Positions 36,699 to 46,016 of a stretch of DNA of 64,000 nt are shown here, piece by piece (the stretch's first letter is position 1; the number at the start of each line of letters is the position of its first letter). Both the position numbers and the translations under genes were made by a program. The DNA comes from Maritimibacter harenae (lineage in GTDB: Bacteria; Pseudomonadota; Alphaproteobacteria; Rhodobacterales; Rhodobacteraceae): positions 26,631 through 90,630 of the forward strand of contig NZ_WTUX01000005.1 of assembly GCF_009882975.1 (NCBI RefSeq). The letters run 5' to 3'. The notes under the pieces were generated by a model that was not told the origin of the DNA, ran no database searches, and saw only the letters and a list, made by a program, of their open reading frames with translations.

Positions 36699-37130
36699 AT
36701 GGATGCATCGACCAACGCCGAGCTGGCCCGCGACGCCGACACCGGCGCGGAACGCCCCGTGAAGCCCGCCGTGTGGCGCGGCTGGCGCCGGCGCTGCCCA
36801 CAGTGCGGCACGGGACCGATGATGAAAAGCTACCTGAAGGTGCGCCAGAGCTGCCCCGTCTGCGGCGAGGAGCTGCATCACCAGCGCGCCGACGACGGCC
36901 CGGCCTATCTCACCATCCTCGTGGTGGGCCACCTCATGGTGCCGTTCTTCCACTTCGGCTTCACCATCTTCCGCCCCGACCCGATGGTCCTCTTCTCGGT
37001 GCTGGCCATTGTCGCGGTTGCGCTCTCCCTCTACCTTCTGCCAAGGTTCAAGGGCCTGATGGTGGGGGTGCAGTGGGCCAAGCGCATGCACGGGTTCGCC
37101 CCCGCCCAGATGGCCAACAGCGAAACATGA
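36699..37130 (+). CDS. DUF983 small membrane protein
   Basis: A 143-residue protein of the DUF983 family. Two CxxC pairs (CPQCGTGPM and CPVCGEEL) likely bind zinc ahead of two membrane segments (about residues 70-95 and 98-120; HLMVPFFHFGFTIF and MVLFSVLAIVAVALSLYLLP). Function unknown. ATG 36699 follows GAGTGAG; the upstream GTG at 36687 would add four residues. Followed 31 bases later by a Nudix gene. Confidence 0.8.
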   Translation: MDASTNAELARDADTGAERPVKPAVWRGWRRRCPQCGTGPMMKSYLKVRQSCPVCGEELHHQRADDGPAYLTILVVGHLMVPFFHFGFTIFRPDPMVLFSVLAIVAVALSLYLLPRFKGLMVGVQWAKRMHGFAPAQMANSET

Positions 37131-37161
37131 CGCGGGCCCACCCCCGCGCGACGGGGGGAGC

Positions 37162-37869
37162 ATGAACGAACAGAGTATCGACAAGTCCAAGGTGATCCGT
37201 GACGCGGCCACCGTCGTCCTGATCCGGGACGCGGGCACCGCACCGCGCGTGTTGATGGGGCAGCGCGGTGCCAAGGCCGCCTTCATGCCCAACAAGTTCG
37301 TCTTTCCCGGCGGCGCGCTGGACGGCGAGGATTACAACGTCCCGCTGGCCGAGGAAGGCGCCGAACCCTGTCGCACCCGGCTGGGCGAGGACGCGCGCGA
37401 CGGGATCGGCCCCGCGCTGCTGGCCGCGGCGATCCGGGAACTCTGGGAAGAGACCGGCCAGATCCTGGGCGTGCCCGGCGACTGGCCCGGCGCTCCGCCG
37501 AAGCATTGGCACGGCTTCGCGAAGGCCGGCTACCGCCCCTCGCCCGACGGGCTCGCCTTCGTGTTCCGCGCGATCACGCCGCCGGGGCGCTCGCGCCGCT
37601 TCGACGCGCGCTTCTTCGTGGCCGATGCCGCCCGCCTGAAGACCGATCCGGACGATTTCTCCGGGGCCGAGGACGAACTGAGCCACCTCCAGTGGATCCC
37701 CCTCGCCGACGTGCGCGACTTCGACCTGCCCTTCATCACGCAGGTGGTGCTGGCCGAGATCGCCGCGCGTCTGCCGGATCTCGATGCCCCCGACAGCGTG
37801 CCCTTCTTCAAGAACGACGAGGAAGCTTCGCTCTTTCGTCGCCTGGGCGGTGAAGTGCCGCTTCCCTGA
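37162..37869 (+). CDS. Nudix hydrolase
   Basis: A 235-residue Nudix-fold protein with the core box AIRELWEETGQ (REUXEE part intact, about residues 92-102). The glutamate expected seven residues before the RE is not present at its usual position, similar to the NUDT7/NUDT19-like group acting on CoA or related diphosphates. The N-terminal AATVVLIRDAG and PNKFVFPGGALDGEDY sequences are typical. Substrate not assigned. Confidence 0.82.
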   Translation: MNEQSIDKSKVIRDAATVVLIRDAGTAPRVLMGQRGAKAAFMPNKFVFPGGALDGEDYNVPLAEEGAEPCRTRLGEDARDGIGPALLAAAIRELWEETGQILGVPGDWPGAPPKHWHGFAKAGYRPSPDGLAFVFRAITPPGRSRRFDARFFVADAARLKTDPDDFSGAEDELSHLQWIPLADVRDFDLPFITQVVLAEIAARLPDLDAPDSVPFFKNDEEASLFRRLGGEVPLP

Positions 37870-37965
37870 CCCGCCGCCGCGCGGTTCCTGCCGTGCCGCG
37901 CATCCGGGCGCCCCTGCCCGGATCGCGGGCAGATGGGCCACAGTCGCGTGATCGCGTCGAGATTT

Positions 37966-37978
37966 CTTTTGATCAAAT
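37966..37978. promoter_or_regulatory. Palindromic box CTTTTGATCAAAT (copy 1)
   Basis: Identical over 13 bases to the site at 44869-44881 before potF, and related to 44061-44070. The core TTTGATCAAA is a perfect palindrome. It lies 78 bases before the ATG of the 165-residue gene at 38057, in an AT-rich patch, so it is a candidate operator. Confidence 0.5.
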
Positions 37979-38056
37979 TCCGGGGCGGGGTAACCTCCTA
38001 CCAAGGGTCGCGTGCGTTTCGCGCGGCTCCGAAGGCAGGAAGCAGGAGGTTCGAGA

Positions 38057-38554
38057 ATGCAAGATGCCCTTGTTGCCGCCGCCGACGACCTTGTCGGAGA
38101 CGGAATTCGTGAAACCGGGATTCCCCTGAGCGACACGCTGCGCCATTACATGGCGATCACCATCGCACGCTTCATGCGCGAACAGGTCCGGGTCGACCGG
38201 CTCACGATCCGCGTGGTGTCCGCGATGGACCGGCGCGCCGCTCCGGCCGAGATGCGCGCGCTTGCCGATACCTGTCTCATCGCCTGTTCGATCTTCGAGA
38301 AACGCCTGCGCCGCGCGGGCGGATCGCTCCGCCATTACTCCGGCCTCGGCCAGACCGCCTATGGCGCGGCCGCGCTGACCGAGCAGGCCTATTCCTTCCC
38401 CCATATGCGCGACGTGATCGCGGCGGCCACCGGCAATCCGCCGGAGGGCGTGCGCGACCTGATCGACGCCGCGCGCGCCGGGTCCTCGAAGGCCGCCGAC
38501 CGGCTGGCCGACGAGGGCGTGATCGCCTTCCCGACGCAGAAGTTCTTCCACTGA
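38057..38554 (+). CDS. Unrecognised conserved-looking protein
   Basis: A 165-residue soluble protein (MQDALVAAADDLVGDGIRET) that I do not recognise. It is helical, with Arg-rich stretches (MREQVRVDRLTIRVVSAMDR) and two cysteines, no signal peptide and no membrane span. It has its own AGGAGG at 38043-38049 eight bases before the ATG, a palindromic box 78 bases upstream and a strong terminator directly after it, so it is clearly expressed as a single gene. Possibly a small regulatory or stress protein, but there is no evidence for this beyond the setting. Confidence 0.72.
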   Translation: MQDALVAAADDLVGDGIRETGIPLSDTLRHYMAITIARFMREQVRVDRLTIRVVSAMDRRAAPAEMRALADTCLIACSIFEKRLRRAGGSLRHYSGLGQTAYGAAALTEQAYSFPHMRDVIAAATGNPPEGVRDLIDAARAGSSKAADRLADEGVIAFPTQKFFH

Positions 38555-38562
38555 AATAAAGT

Positions 38563-38597
38563 GCCCCGTCCGGCAAGGGGGTCGGACGGGGCGTTTT
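38563..38597 (+). terminator. Rho-independent terminator
   Basis: GCCCCGTCCG (38563-38572) pairs with CGGACGGGGC (38583-38592) around a G-rich ten-base loop and is followed by GTTTT. It starts nine bases after the stop of the unrecognised gene. Confidence 0.8.
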
Positions 38598-38923
38598 CGC
38601 GCTGGTGATTTTGGGGGGCAGGAACGAGCGCGAAAAACTCTTGCTGGCCTGCCTGGCCATGTATCTCTTTTCGGAGGTAGCGGGTCCGCGTCTCAATCGA
38701 ACCGGGCCTTGCGGCGCACGTTCGTGATCGCGAACGTCGTGATCATCCCCCTGTCTTTGTGTCGGCGGAACGGTCACAGCCCTTGCGCCCCGCCAGCTCC
38801 TTCAGTTGTGGGAAGCGGGGACGAAGATTTTCGGGCACAAATAAGGCGACTTCGCGTCAATGTTGCGGATTGCCGGACGGTTTGCGAAGCGCGCGTCGCA
38901 TTATCGCCGCAGCCGCGACAAAG
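38598..38923 (+). other. Intergenic region without a recognisable gene
   Basis: About 326 bases between the terminator and the convergent sulfotransferase gene. Short open frames here lack ribosome-binding sites and characteristic composition. Composition is less GC-rich than the surroundings. I see no repeat, tRNA or hairpin of note. Confidence 0.4.
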
Positions 38924-39577
38924 TCAGGCATCGAACCGATAGCCGAACCGGGAAATATCGACCGCACAAGCGCGCGCGACCGCCTCCGCGCCGGCATCGG
39001 AGTAGTAGCTGCGGAAATCATCGCGCCGATTCGAGGCATTTTCGTGGGGAATTTCGTGAAATTTCACGCCCAACGCCGCCGCGACCGGCTCCAGGTCCTC
39101 CGCGAAGCGCTCGAGACGCACGAAATGATCCCCCTGCTCGACGCCGTCGCCATCCTCGACGTAGCGGCCATAGGGGCTGGCCTCGATCGCGCGCAGGACC
39201 ATCGGATCGGTGACGAAGGCATCGAACGACAGGGCCCGCGCCCGCGTCACCGCCGGGTGGTCGAAGGACTGGTCGCGAAGCCAGTGGTAATAGCTCACCA
39301 TCCGGTCCCACGGGTTGCGCACCAGGGTGAAGACGAAGAAATCCTCCATCTCCACCTGCGTGACGAGCCCGTAGAGGTCCGAGAGCATGGAATGCTTCCA
39401 GAGCCGCCCCGAGGTCTCGATCCCCTTGACCCGCCCCCGGCGCCTGCGCGCCTTGGGCGTGTCGCCCACCATGATGTCGTCCTTCATCGCCTTGCCTTCG
39501 AGCAGGAGGGCGAGCGACGTGCCCCCCGTCTTGGGCGCATGGACGAAAATGTAGCGGCGGCCGCGCGAAATGATCAT
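38924..39577 (-). CDS. Sulfotransferase family protein
   Basis: A 217-residue cytoplasmic sulfotransferase-fold protein. The 5'-phosphosulfate loop is APKTGGTSLALLL (residues about 14-26) and the 3'-phosphate motif is RNPWDRMVSYYHW (about 87-99), as expected for PAPS-dependent enzymes. The acceptor is unknown; small sulfotransferases of this type often modify surface polysaccharides or lipids. It stands alone on the minus strand, with an acyl-CoA ligase gene divergent from it. Confidence 0.85.
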   Translation of the reverse strand: MIISRGRRYIFVHAPKTGGTSLALLLEGKAMKDDIMVGDTPKARRRRGRVKGIETSGRLWKHSMLSDLYGLVTQVEMEDFFVFTLVRNPWDRMVSYYHWLRDQSFDHPAVTRARALSFDAFVTDPMVLRAIEASPYGRYVEDGDGVEQGDHFVRLERFAEDLEPVAAALGVKFHEIPHENASNRRDDFRSYYSDAGAEAVARACAVDISRFGYRFDA

Positions 39578-39674
39578 GCGGTATCCTACCCGCCTGCCCT
39601 GTCAGTAAAAACCCGCATTGACCGGCCCCTTTCGTTCCGCCCTAATCGACCCGGAGGAGACATGGGAGGACATC

Positions 39675-41303
39675 ATGGGTTGGCTGGCCGACGAGACCGG
39701 GCTTGAGAAGAACGCGGCGAACTTCGTCGCCCTGACGCCGCTGTCGCATCTTCGGCGCGCGAACCGGGTGTTTCCCGAACGCACCGCCATCGTCGACGGC
39801 GCGCGCCGGTTCACCTACGGCGAGCTTCATGGGCGCGTCTCGCGGCTCGCCTCGGCGCTCGCGCGCGCAGGCGTCGCCTCCGGCGACGTGGTCGCCACCC
39901 TGCTGCCCAACACGCTCGCCCAGGCCGAGGCACATTGGGGCGTGCCGGCGGCCGGCGCGATCCTGAACACGATCAACGTGCGCCTCGACCCCGGCACGAT
40001 CGCCTATATCCTGGGCCATGGCGGGGCCAAGGCGGTGCTGGTCGACACCCAGTTTCTCCCCGTCCTCGAAAAGGCGCTCGAAGAGATGGAAGGCACGCCG
40101 CCCAAGGTGATCGAGGTCTCCGACGCCCCGGCCGGGCATCCGGCGACCGGGCGCCATGTCGAATACGAGGACTTCCTTGAAGGGGGCGATCCCGCCTTCG
40201 CATGGATCATGCCGAAGGACGAATGGGAAAGCCTCGCGCTGAACTACACGTCCGGTACGACGGGCCGGCCCAAGGGCGTGGTCTATTCCCACCGCGGGGC
40301 CTACCTGCACACGATGGGGGTGGCGGTCGCCTGGGGGCTCGACAAGGACACCCGGTATCTCACCATCGTGCCGCTCTTTCACTGCAACAACTGGTGCCAT
40401 ACCTGGACGCTTCCGGCGGTCGGCGGGACCATCGTCTGTTGCCGCGACATTACCGCGAAGGCGATCTACGACGCCATCGCCGACGAGGGCGTCACCCATT
40501 TCGGCGGCGCACCCATCGTGCTGGGCCTGATCGTCAACGCGAAGGACGAGGACCGGCGCGCCTTCGATCACGAGGTGGAGGTCTACACCGCCGGTGCGCC
40601 CCCCTCGGCCGCGACGCTTGCCGCGATCGAGCCCCTGGGCTTCCACGTCTGCCAGGTCTACGGGCTGACCGAGACCTATGGCCACATCACCGAGATGCTG
40701 TGGAAGGACGAATGGGACGATCTGCCCGACGAAGAGCGCTACGCGGTCAAGGCGCGCCAGGGCGTGGGGCATGCGAACATGGAAGAGGTCACCGTCCTCG
40801 ACGGCGAGACGATGGAACAGGTGCCGTGGGACGGCGAAACCGTGGGCGAGATCATGATCCGCGGCAACGTCGTGATGAAGGGCTATCTCAAGAACCCCGA
40901 GGCAACGGCGGAGGCGTTCCGCGGCGGCTATTTCCACTCCGGCGACATCGCTTTCCAGCACCCCGACGGCTACATCAAGATCACCGACAGGGCGAAGGAC
41001 GTCATCATCTCGGGCGGCGAAAACGTGTCCTCCGTCGAGGTCGAGGACGTGCTGATGCACCACCCGGCCGTGTCGCTCTGCGCGGTGGTCGCGAAACCCG
41101 ACGAGAAATGGGGCGAGGTGCCTTGCGCCTTCGTGGAACTCAAGGAGGGGGCCGAAGTGACGGAGGAAGAGCTGATCGCGCATGCGCGCGCGAAGCTCGC
41201 CGGGTTCAAGACGCCCAAGCGCGTGGTGTTCACGGAACTCCCCAAGACATCGACCGGCAAGATCCAGAAGTTCGAACTACGCAAGATGGTGGAAGGGCTC
41301 TGA
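39675..41303 (+). CDS. Acyl-CoA synthetase (AMP-forming)
   Basis: A 542-residue ANL-superfamily ligase. The AMP/ATP loop is YTSGTTGRPKGVVYSH (about residues 191-206), with TETYGHITEM and YHF-like FHSGDIAFQHPDGYIKITDR, and the C-terminal catalytic lysine in KTSTGKIQKFELRK. The N-terminus (LTPLSHLRRANRVFPERTAI) is like medium-chain or methylmercaptopropionate ligases (AlkK/DmdB group), which would suit a marine roseobacter, but the substrate cannot be fixed. ATG 39675 follows GGGAGGA closely. Confidence 0.88.
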   Translation: MGWLADETGLEKNAANFVALTPLSHLRRANRVFPERTAIVDGARRFTYGELHGRVSRLASALARAGVASGDVVATLLPNTLAQAEAHWGVPAAGAILNTINVRLDPGTIAYILGHGGAKAVLVDTQFLPVLEKALEEMEGTPPKVIEVSDAPAGHPATGRHVEYEDFLEGGDPAFAWIMPKDEWESLALNYTSGTTGRPKGVVYSHRGAYLHTMGVAVAWGLDKDTRYLTIVPLFHCNNWCHTWTLPAVGGTIVCCRDITAKAIYDAIADEGVTHFGGAPIVLGLIVNAKDEDRRAFDHEVEVYTAGAPPSAATLAAIEPLGFHVCQVYGLTETYGHITEMLWKDEWDDLPDEERYAVKARQGVGHANMEEVTVLDGETMEQVPWDGETVGEIMIRGNVVMKGYLKNPEATAEAFRGGYFHSGDIAFQHPDGYIKITDRAKDVIISGGENVSSVEVEDVLMHHPAVSLCAVVAKPDEKWGEVPCAFVELKEGAEVTEEELIAHARAKLAGFKTPKRVVFTELPKTSTGKIQKFELRKMVEGL

Positions 41304-41306
41304 TCC

Positions 41307-42605
41307 TCAGAGCCGGTCGCGCAGCGAGAACCACAGCATCGCGGCGACCAGGAGCGGCGTGCGCAGCGCAGCGCCACCGGGGAAGCGCGGGGTGGGCACG
41401 TCGGCCATCAGGTCGAAACGCCCCGCCTGCCCCGCGACCATCTCGGCCGTGAGCTTGCCGGCCATCGTGGCCATCGCGACCCCGTGACCGGAATAGCCCG
41501 AGGCGGAATAGACATTGGGGCCCAGCCGCGCGAAATGCGGCATGCGATTCATGGTTATACCCAACGTGCCGCCCCAGGCGTGGTCGATCCGCGCCCCGGC
41601 CAGCTGCGGGAAGATCTCGACCATCGGCTTGCGCGCCTTCGCAGCGATATCGTCCGGGAAGCGGTAGCCATAACTTTCGCCGCCACCGAACAGCATGCGG
41701 CCGTCCTGGCTCAGCCGGAAATAGTTGATCACGAACTTGGAATCCGCGACAGCGTGGTTTTGCGGCAGGATCTCGTGCGCGAGATCGCCAAGCGGCTCGG
41801 TCGCGACGATGAAATTGTTGATCGGCATGACGCGCTGCGCCACGCGCGGCTGGGCGTGGCCCAGGTATCCGTTCGCGGCCCAGAGCACGTGGTCCGCCGT
41901 GACCCGCGCCGCGTCGGTCTCGACCACCGCCGGCGCGCCCTCGGTGACACCGGTGACGCGGCTGCGCTCGAACATCCGCACGCCGGCCGTGCGCGCCGCA
42001 CGTGCAAGGCCAAGCGCGTAGGCCAGCGGGTGCAGGTGCCCGGCCGCCGTGTCGAGCGTGCCGCCGTGGTAGGCGTCCGACGCGCAGAGCGCGCGCAACG
42101 CGTCGCGGTCCAGCGGGCGGATCGCGTCGTGCCCGTATTCGTCGCGCAGCTTGCGGGCATAGGCGTGGCTGTGGGCCACGTCGCGGGCGCGGTGGTCGGC
42201 ATGGATGATGCCGGGCGCGAAACCCGCGTCCGGCGCGTGGCGCGCGGCGAGGTCCTTGGTCAGCGCGACCGCCTCGACCGCGATGTCCCACAGGGCGCGG
42301 GCGCGCTCGGCCCCGACGAGATCCTCGAGCGCCTCCTGGTCCAGCCGCTGGCCGGTGCCCACCTGCCCGCCGTTGCGCCCCGAGGCGCCGAACCCCACGC
42401 GCTGCGCTTCCAGGAGCACCACGTCGAGCCCCGCCTCGGCCATGTGAAGCGCGGCGGAGAGCCCCGTGAAGCCGCCCCCGATGATGCAGACATCGGCCCG
42501 CAGGGCGCCCTCGGCCGGGGCCATCGGCTCCGGCGCGGGAACGCTCGCGGCGTAGTGGGACGGCGGGTACTCCCCCGGCCGGTCGTTGGCGGTCAGGATG
42601 TCCAA
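41307..42605 (-). CDS. FAD-dependent amine/amino-acid oxidoreductase (PuuB/OrdL-like)
   Basis: A 432-residue D-amino-acid-oxidase-fold flavoprotein. FAD-binding GxGxxG is IIGGGFTGLSAALHMAEAG (residues about 36-54) and GASGRNGGQVGTG is the second signature. PuuB-type enzymes oxidise gamma-glutamylputrescine. It is the downstream gene of a two-gene minus-strand set with the aminotransferase, nine bases apart, and is paralogous to the enzyme at 50347. Precise substrate is inferred from the neighbours. Confidence 0.82.
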   Translation of the reverse strand: MDILTANDRPGEYPPSHYAASVPAPEPMAPAEGALRADVCIIGGGFTGLSAALHMAEAGLDVVLLEAQRVGFGASGRNGGQVGTGQRLDQEALEDLVGAERARALWDIAVEAVALTKDLAARHAPDAGFAPGIIHADHRARDVAHSHAYARKLRDEYGHDAIRPLDRDALRALCASDAYHGGTLDTAAGHLHPLAYALGLARAARTAGVRMFERSRVTGVTEGAPAVVETDAARVTADHVLWAANGYLGHAQPRVAQRVMPINNFIVATEPLGDLAHEILPQNHAVADSKFVINYFRLSQDGRMLFGGGESYGYRFPDDIAAKARKPMVEIFPQLAGARIDHAWGGTLGITMNRMPHFARLGPNVYSASGYSGHGVAMATMAGKLTAEMVAGQAGRFDLMADVPTPRFPGGAALRTPLLVAAMLWFSLRDRL

Positions 42606-42614
42606 GGGCCAGGC

Positions 42615-44012
42615 TCAGTCGGCGGTCTCAAGAAGACCCGCCTCCTTCACGTCCTTGTAGGCTTCGTCCAGCGACTTCACCGCGCGTTCGAACAGGGTGT
42701 CGATGTCGGACTTCGTCATCACCAGCGGCGGGGCGACGATCATGCGGTCGGCGACGTGGCGCATGATCAGGTTGTTGCCGAAGCAGCGTTCGCGGGTCAT
42801 GTAGCCGACCGTCCCGGGGCTGGCCTTGAAGGGCTTGCGCACGGACTTGTCGGCGGTGAGCGCAAGGCTCGCCATCATCCCCACGATGGTCGTCTCGCCC
42901 ACGAAGGGGTGATCGGCCAATTGATGCCATTTCTCGGCGAGGTAGGGCGCGGCCTCGTCACGGACGTGGTCGACGATCCTTTCCTCTTCGAGGATGCGCA
43001 GGTTCTCGAGCGCGACCGCGGCCGCGACCGGGTGGCCGGAATAGGTATAGCCGTGCGTGAACTCCTCGCGCCCGATGACCGCGGCCACCTTGTCGGAGAC
43101 CAGCGAGCCGCCGATGGGCGCGTAGCCCGACGACAGGCCCTTGGCGACGGTCATGATGTCGGGGGACAGGTCGTAGTGCTGCGACCCGAACCATTCGCCC
43201 GTGCGCCCGAAGCCGGTGATCACCTCGTCGGCGATGAACAGGATGTCGCGCTCCGCACAGATCCGGCGCACTTCCGGCCAGTAGCTGTCAGGCGGGATGA
43301 TCACGCCGCCCGCGCCCTGGATCGGCTCGGCGATGAAGGCCGCGACCCGGCCCTCGCCCAGCTCGTCGATCTTCTGCTCGAGCTCACGGGCGCGCATCAG
43401 GCCGAACTCTTCGGGGCTCATGTCCCCGCCCTCGAGATACCAGTAGGGCTGCCCGATGTGGACGATGTCGGGGATCGGCATCCCGCCCTGCGCGTGCATG
43501 CCCTGCATGCCGCCCAGGCTCGCCGAGCCCATCGAGGTGCCGTGGTAGGCGTTCTTGCGGCTGATGATGACCTTCTTGTCGGGCTTGCCCATCAGGTCCC
43601 AGTAGCGGCGCACCAACCGGATGTTGGTGTCGTTGGCTTCCGAGCCGCCGGAGGCGAAAAACACGTGGTTCAGGTCGCCCGGCGCGAGCTCGGCGAGCTT
43701 CTGGGCCAGCGCGATCGCAGGCACATGCGTCGACATGAAGAAGGTGTTGTAATAGGGCAGTTCCTTCATCTGGCGCGCCGCGACCTCGGCCAGCTCGTCG
43801 CGGCCGTAGCCGATGTTCACGCACCACAACCCCGCCATCGCGTCGAGGATCTGCTCGCCCTCGCTGTCGGTCAGCGTCACGCCGTCGGCGCGCGTGATGA
43901 CGCGCGCGCCGTGCTTCGCCAGTTCGTCGTTCGCCGTGAACGGGTGCATGTGATGCGCCGCGTCGATCGCCTGAAGCTCGGCGGTGGGCATGTGATTCGT
44001 GATCTTGTTCAT
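42615..44012 (-). CDS. PLP-dependent aminotransferase, polyamine type (SpuC-like)
   Basis: A 465-residue class III omega-aminotransferase. The cofactor-binding aspartate is in [20 protein letters not shown] and the PLP lysine in [20 protein letters not shown]. The N-terminal [20 protein letters not shown] is typical for putrescine:pyruvate and related aminotransferases (SpuC/YgjG-like). It would convert putrescine to an aminoaldehyde or act on related omega-amines. It leads the operon with the flavoprotein and has a TTTGATCAAA-like site at 44061-44070, just upstream of its start. Confidence 0.85.
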   Translation of the reverse strand: MNKITNHMPTAELQAIDAAHHMHPFTANDELAKHGARVITRADGVTLTDSEGEQILDAMAGLWCVNIGYGRDELAEVAARQMKELPYYNTFFMSTHVPAIALAQKLAELAPGDLNHVFFASGGSEANDTNIRLVRRYWDLMGKPDKKVIISRKNAYHGTSMGSASLGGMQGMHAQGGMPIPDIVHIGQPYWYLEGGDMSPEEFGLMRARELEQKIDELGEGRVAAFIAEPIQGAGGVIIPPDSYWPEVRRICAERDILFIADEVITGFGRTGEWFGSQHYDLSPDIMTVAKGLSSGYAPIGGSLVSDKVAAVIGREEFTHGYTYSGHPVAAAVALENLRILEEERIVDHVRDEAAPYLAEKWHQLADHPFVGETTIVGMMASLALTADKSVRKPFKASPGTVGYMTRERCFGNNLIMRHVADRMIVAPPLVMTKSDIDTLFERAVKSLDEAYKDVKEAGLLETAD

Positions 44013-44060
44013 GGCGCGCTCCGGTTTTTGGGGGTCGGGTTCGGAAAGTTGCGGTCAGAA

Positions 44061-44070
44061 TATGATCAAA
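44061..44070. promoter_or_regulatory. Palindromic box TATGATCAAA (near copy)
   Basis: Nine of ten bases match the TTTGATCAAA core found at 37968-37977 and 44871-44880. It is about 50 bases upstream of the aminotransferase start on the minus strand, between that gene and the GntR gene, and so is a candidate operator for the amine-catabolic operon. Confidence 0.4.
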
Positions 44071-44100
44071 TTTTGGACTGTCAACGTGGTCCCCGCAAAC

Positions 44101-44757
44101 TCATTGTGCGGCGTCGAGAGAGGCGGTCACCTGCTTGATCCCCTGCAGGATGTCACCCCGGATCGCCTCGGCCACCCCGTCGGCGTCCCCTGCCCGCATC
44201 GCGGCCAGCGCCTCGCGGTGCTTGTCCGGCAGATTGGCGGTGCCCGCACGGCCCAGCATGACCCGCAGGGAGGGCCCGGAGCGCAGCCAGAGCATCTCGG
44301 AAATCGTCAGAAGCACCTGCGCACCGGAGGCCTCGTAGAGCCGCATGTGGAACAGCCGGTTGGCCTCCAGGTAATCGCGCACGTCGCCCTTCTCGATCGC
44401 CGCGTCGACCCGCGCATCCAGCGCCTCAAGCGCGTCGATCGCCTCGGAATCCAGGTTTTCAACGGCCCGGCGCGCCAGTTCCGGCTCGACGGAAAGACGT
44501 ACGAAGGCGAGCTCGTCGTAGGTCGCCGCGTCCATCGCCGGGACCGACACCCGCCGATTGCCCTTGAACTCCAGCGCCCCGCGCGACGTGAGACGCCGGA
44601 TCGCCTCGCGCACCGGGGTCATGCCCAGTCCCAGCGTCTCGACCAGCCCCTGGATCGTGACCGCCTGACCGGGGGTCAATTCACCGTGCAGGATCATGTC
44701 CCTCAGGGCGCGATACGCCTTCTCGTGATCCGGCATTTTCTGGGGTGAATCGGTCAC
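44101..44757 (-). CDS. GntR-family regulator (FCD type) of the polyamine genes
   Basis: A 218-residue regulator with an N-terminal GntR winged helix (about 15-75: ALRDMILHGELTPGQAVTIQ, LGMTPVREAIRRLTSRGALE) and a C-terminal FCD effector domain (about 85-210). The GTG at 44757 is chosen: GAGGA lies six bases before it; the longer ATG start at 44802 has no clear site. It lies between the amine-oxidation operon and the divergent pot operon, and palindromes of the same kind flank both, so it probably controls both. Effector unknown; putrescine or a catabolite is likely. Confidence 0.82.
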   Translation of the reverse strand: MTDSPQKMPDHEKAYRALRDMILHGELTPGQAVTIQGLVETLGLGMTPVREAIRRLTSRGALEFKGNRRVSVPAMDAATYDELAFVRLSVEPELARRAVENLDSEAIDALEALDARVDAAIEKGDVRDYLEANRLFHMRLYEASGAQVLLTISEMLWLRSGPSLRVMLGRAGTANLPDKHREALAAMRAGDADGVAEAIRGDILQGIKQVTASLDAAQ

Positions 44758-44868
44758 GTCAATTCCTCGCTGGCCAATCATCTGGCCATTGCGTTTGGCC
44801 ATTTCGCGGATAGTGTCAATCGCGATCCCGGCTGGCGGATGGCTTGACCAGCTTGCCGATCACGGTCA

Positions 44869-44881
44869 CTTTTGATCAAAT
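44869..44881. promoter_or_regulatory. Palindromic box CTTTTGATCAAAT (copy 2)
   Basis: Perfect ten-base palindrome TTTGATCAAA at 44871-44880 within a 13-base word identical to 37966-37978. It is 41 bases ahead of the potF ATG and 111 bases upstream of the GntR start, so it is a strong candidate for the GntR operator. Confidence 0.6.
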
Positions 44882-44922
44882 ACACCAAATACGGGACGAA
44901 AAGTCCAACAAGGGAGACAACG

Positions 44923-46008
44923 ATGAAAACCACCTGGGTCACAATGACCGCCGGCCTCGCCCTGATCGCGGGCGCGGCCAGCGCCGACGAAGTGCGCGTC
45001 TACAACTGGTCGGACTACATCGACGAAGAGCTGCTCACCCAGTTCGAGGAAGAGACCGGCATCGACCTGGTCTACGACGTGTTCGATTCCAACGAGGTGC
45101 TCGAGACCAAGATGCTGGCCGGCGGGTCCGGCTACGACGTGGTCGTGCCCTCTGGTACCTTCCTCCAGCGCCAGATCACCGCGGGCGCGTTCCAGAAGCT
45201 CGACAAGTCGAAGCTGCCCAACCTCGACAACATGTGGGAAGTCGTGCGCGACCGCACCGAGGTCTACGACCCCGGCCATGAATACGCGATCAACTACATG
45301 TGGGGCACCACCGGCATCGGCGTGAACGTGGGCCGCGTGCAGGAAATCCTGGGCGAGGATGCCCCGATCAACAGCTGGTCGCTGGTCTTCGAACCGGAGA
45401 ACATGGAAAAGCTGGCCGACTGCGGCGTGCATTTCCTCGACGCACCCGCCGAGATGATCCCGGCCGCGCTGAACTACATCGGCGAGGACCCGGACAGCCA
45501 CGATCCCGACGTGATCGCGATGGCCGAGGACGTCTTCATGCCGGTCCGTCCCCACATCCAGAAGTTCCATTCGTCGGAATACATCGACGCGCTGGCGAAC
45601 GGCGACATCTGCGTGGCCGTCGGCTGGTCGGGCGACATCCTGCAGGCCCGCGACCGCGCGGCCGAGGCCGACAACGGCAACGAGATCGCCTACCACGCGC
45701 CCAAGGAAGGCGCGCAGATGTGGTTCGACATGATGGCGATCCCGGTCGACGCGCCGAACCCGGACGCGGCCCACGTGTTCCTGAACTTCATCATGGATGC
45801 CGAGAACATGGCGCAGGCGTCGAACTACGTCTACTACGCCAACGGCAACAAGGCGTCGCAGGAATACCTCAACGACGACGTGATCAACGATCCGGCCATC
45901 TACCCGGATGAAGAGACGCTCAACAATCTCTTCACCACCACCCCCTACCCGGCCGGGGTCCAGCGCACCGTCACGCGCCTGTGGACCAAGATCAAATCGG
46001 GCACCTGA
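44923..46008 (+). CDS. potF: Spermidine/putrescine ABC transporter binding protein
   Basis: A 361-residue periplasmic solute-binding protein of the PotD/PotF family. The signal peptide ends near GAASADE (residue 20). The sequence VRVYNWSDYIDEELLTQFEE and GYDVVVPSGTFLQRQI is diagnostic for polyamine-binding proteins; NGDICVAVGWSGDILQARDR forms part of the pocket. The start ATG 44923 follows AGGGAGA. It leads a pot/puu operon, and an intercistronic hairpin immediately after may raise its expression relative to the transporter. Confidence 0.92.
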   Translation: MKTTWVTMTAGLALIAGAASADEVRVYNWSDYIDEELLTQFEEETGIDLVYDVFDSNEVLETKMLAGGSGYDVVVPSGTFLQRQITAGAFQKLDKSKLPNLDNMWEVVRDRTEVYDPGHEYAINYMWGTTGIGVNVGRVQEILGEDAPINSWSLVFEPENMEKLADCGVHFLDAPAEMIPAALNYIGEDPDSHDPDVIAMAEDVFMPVRPHIQKFHSSEYIDALANGDICVAVGWSGDILQARDRAAEADNGNEIAYHAPKEGAQMWFDMMAIPVDAPNPDAAHVFLNFIMDAENMAQASNYVYYANGNKASQEYLNDDVINDPAIYPDEETLNNLFTTTPYPAGVQRTVTRLWTKIKSGT

Positions 46009-46016
46009 GCCCAACC

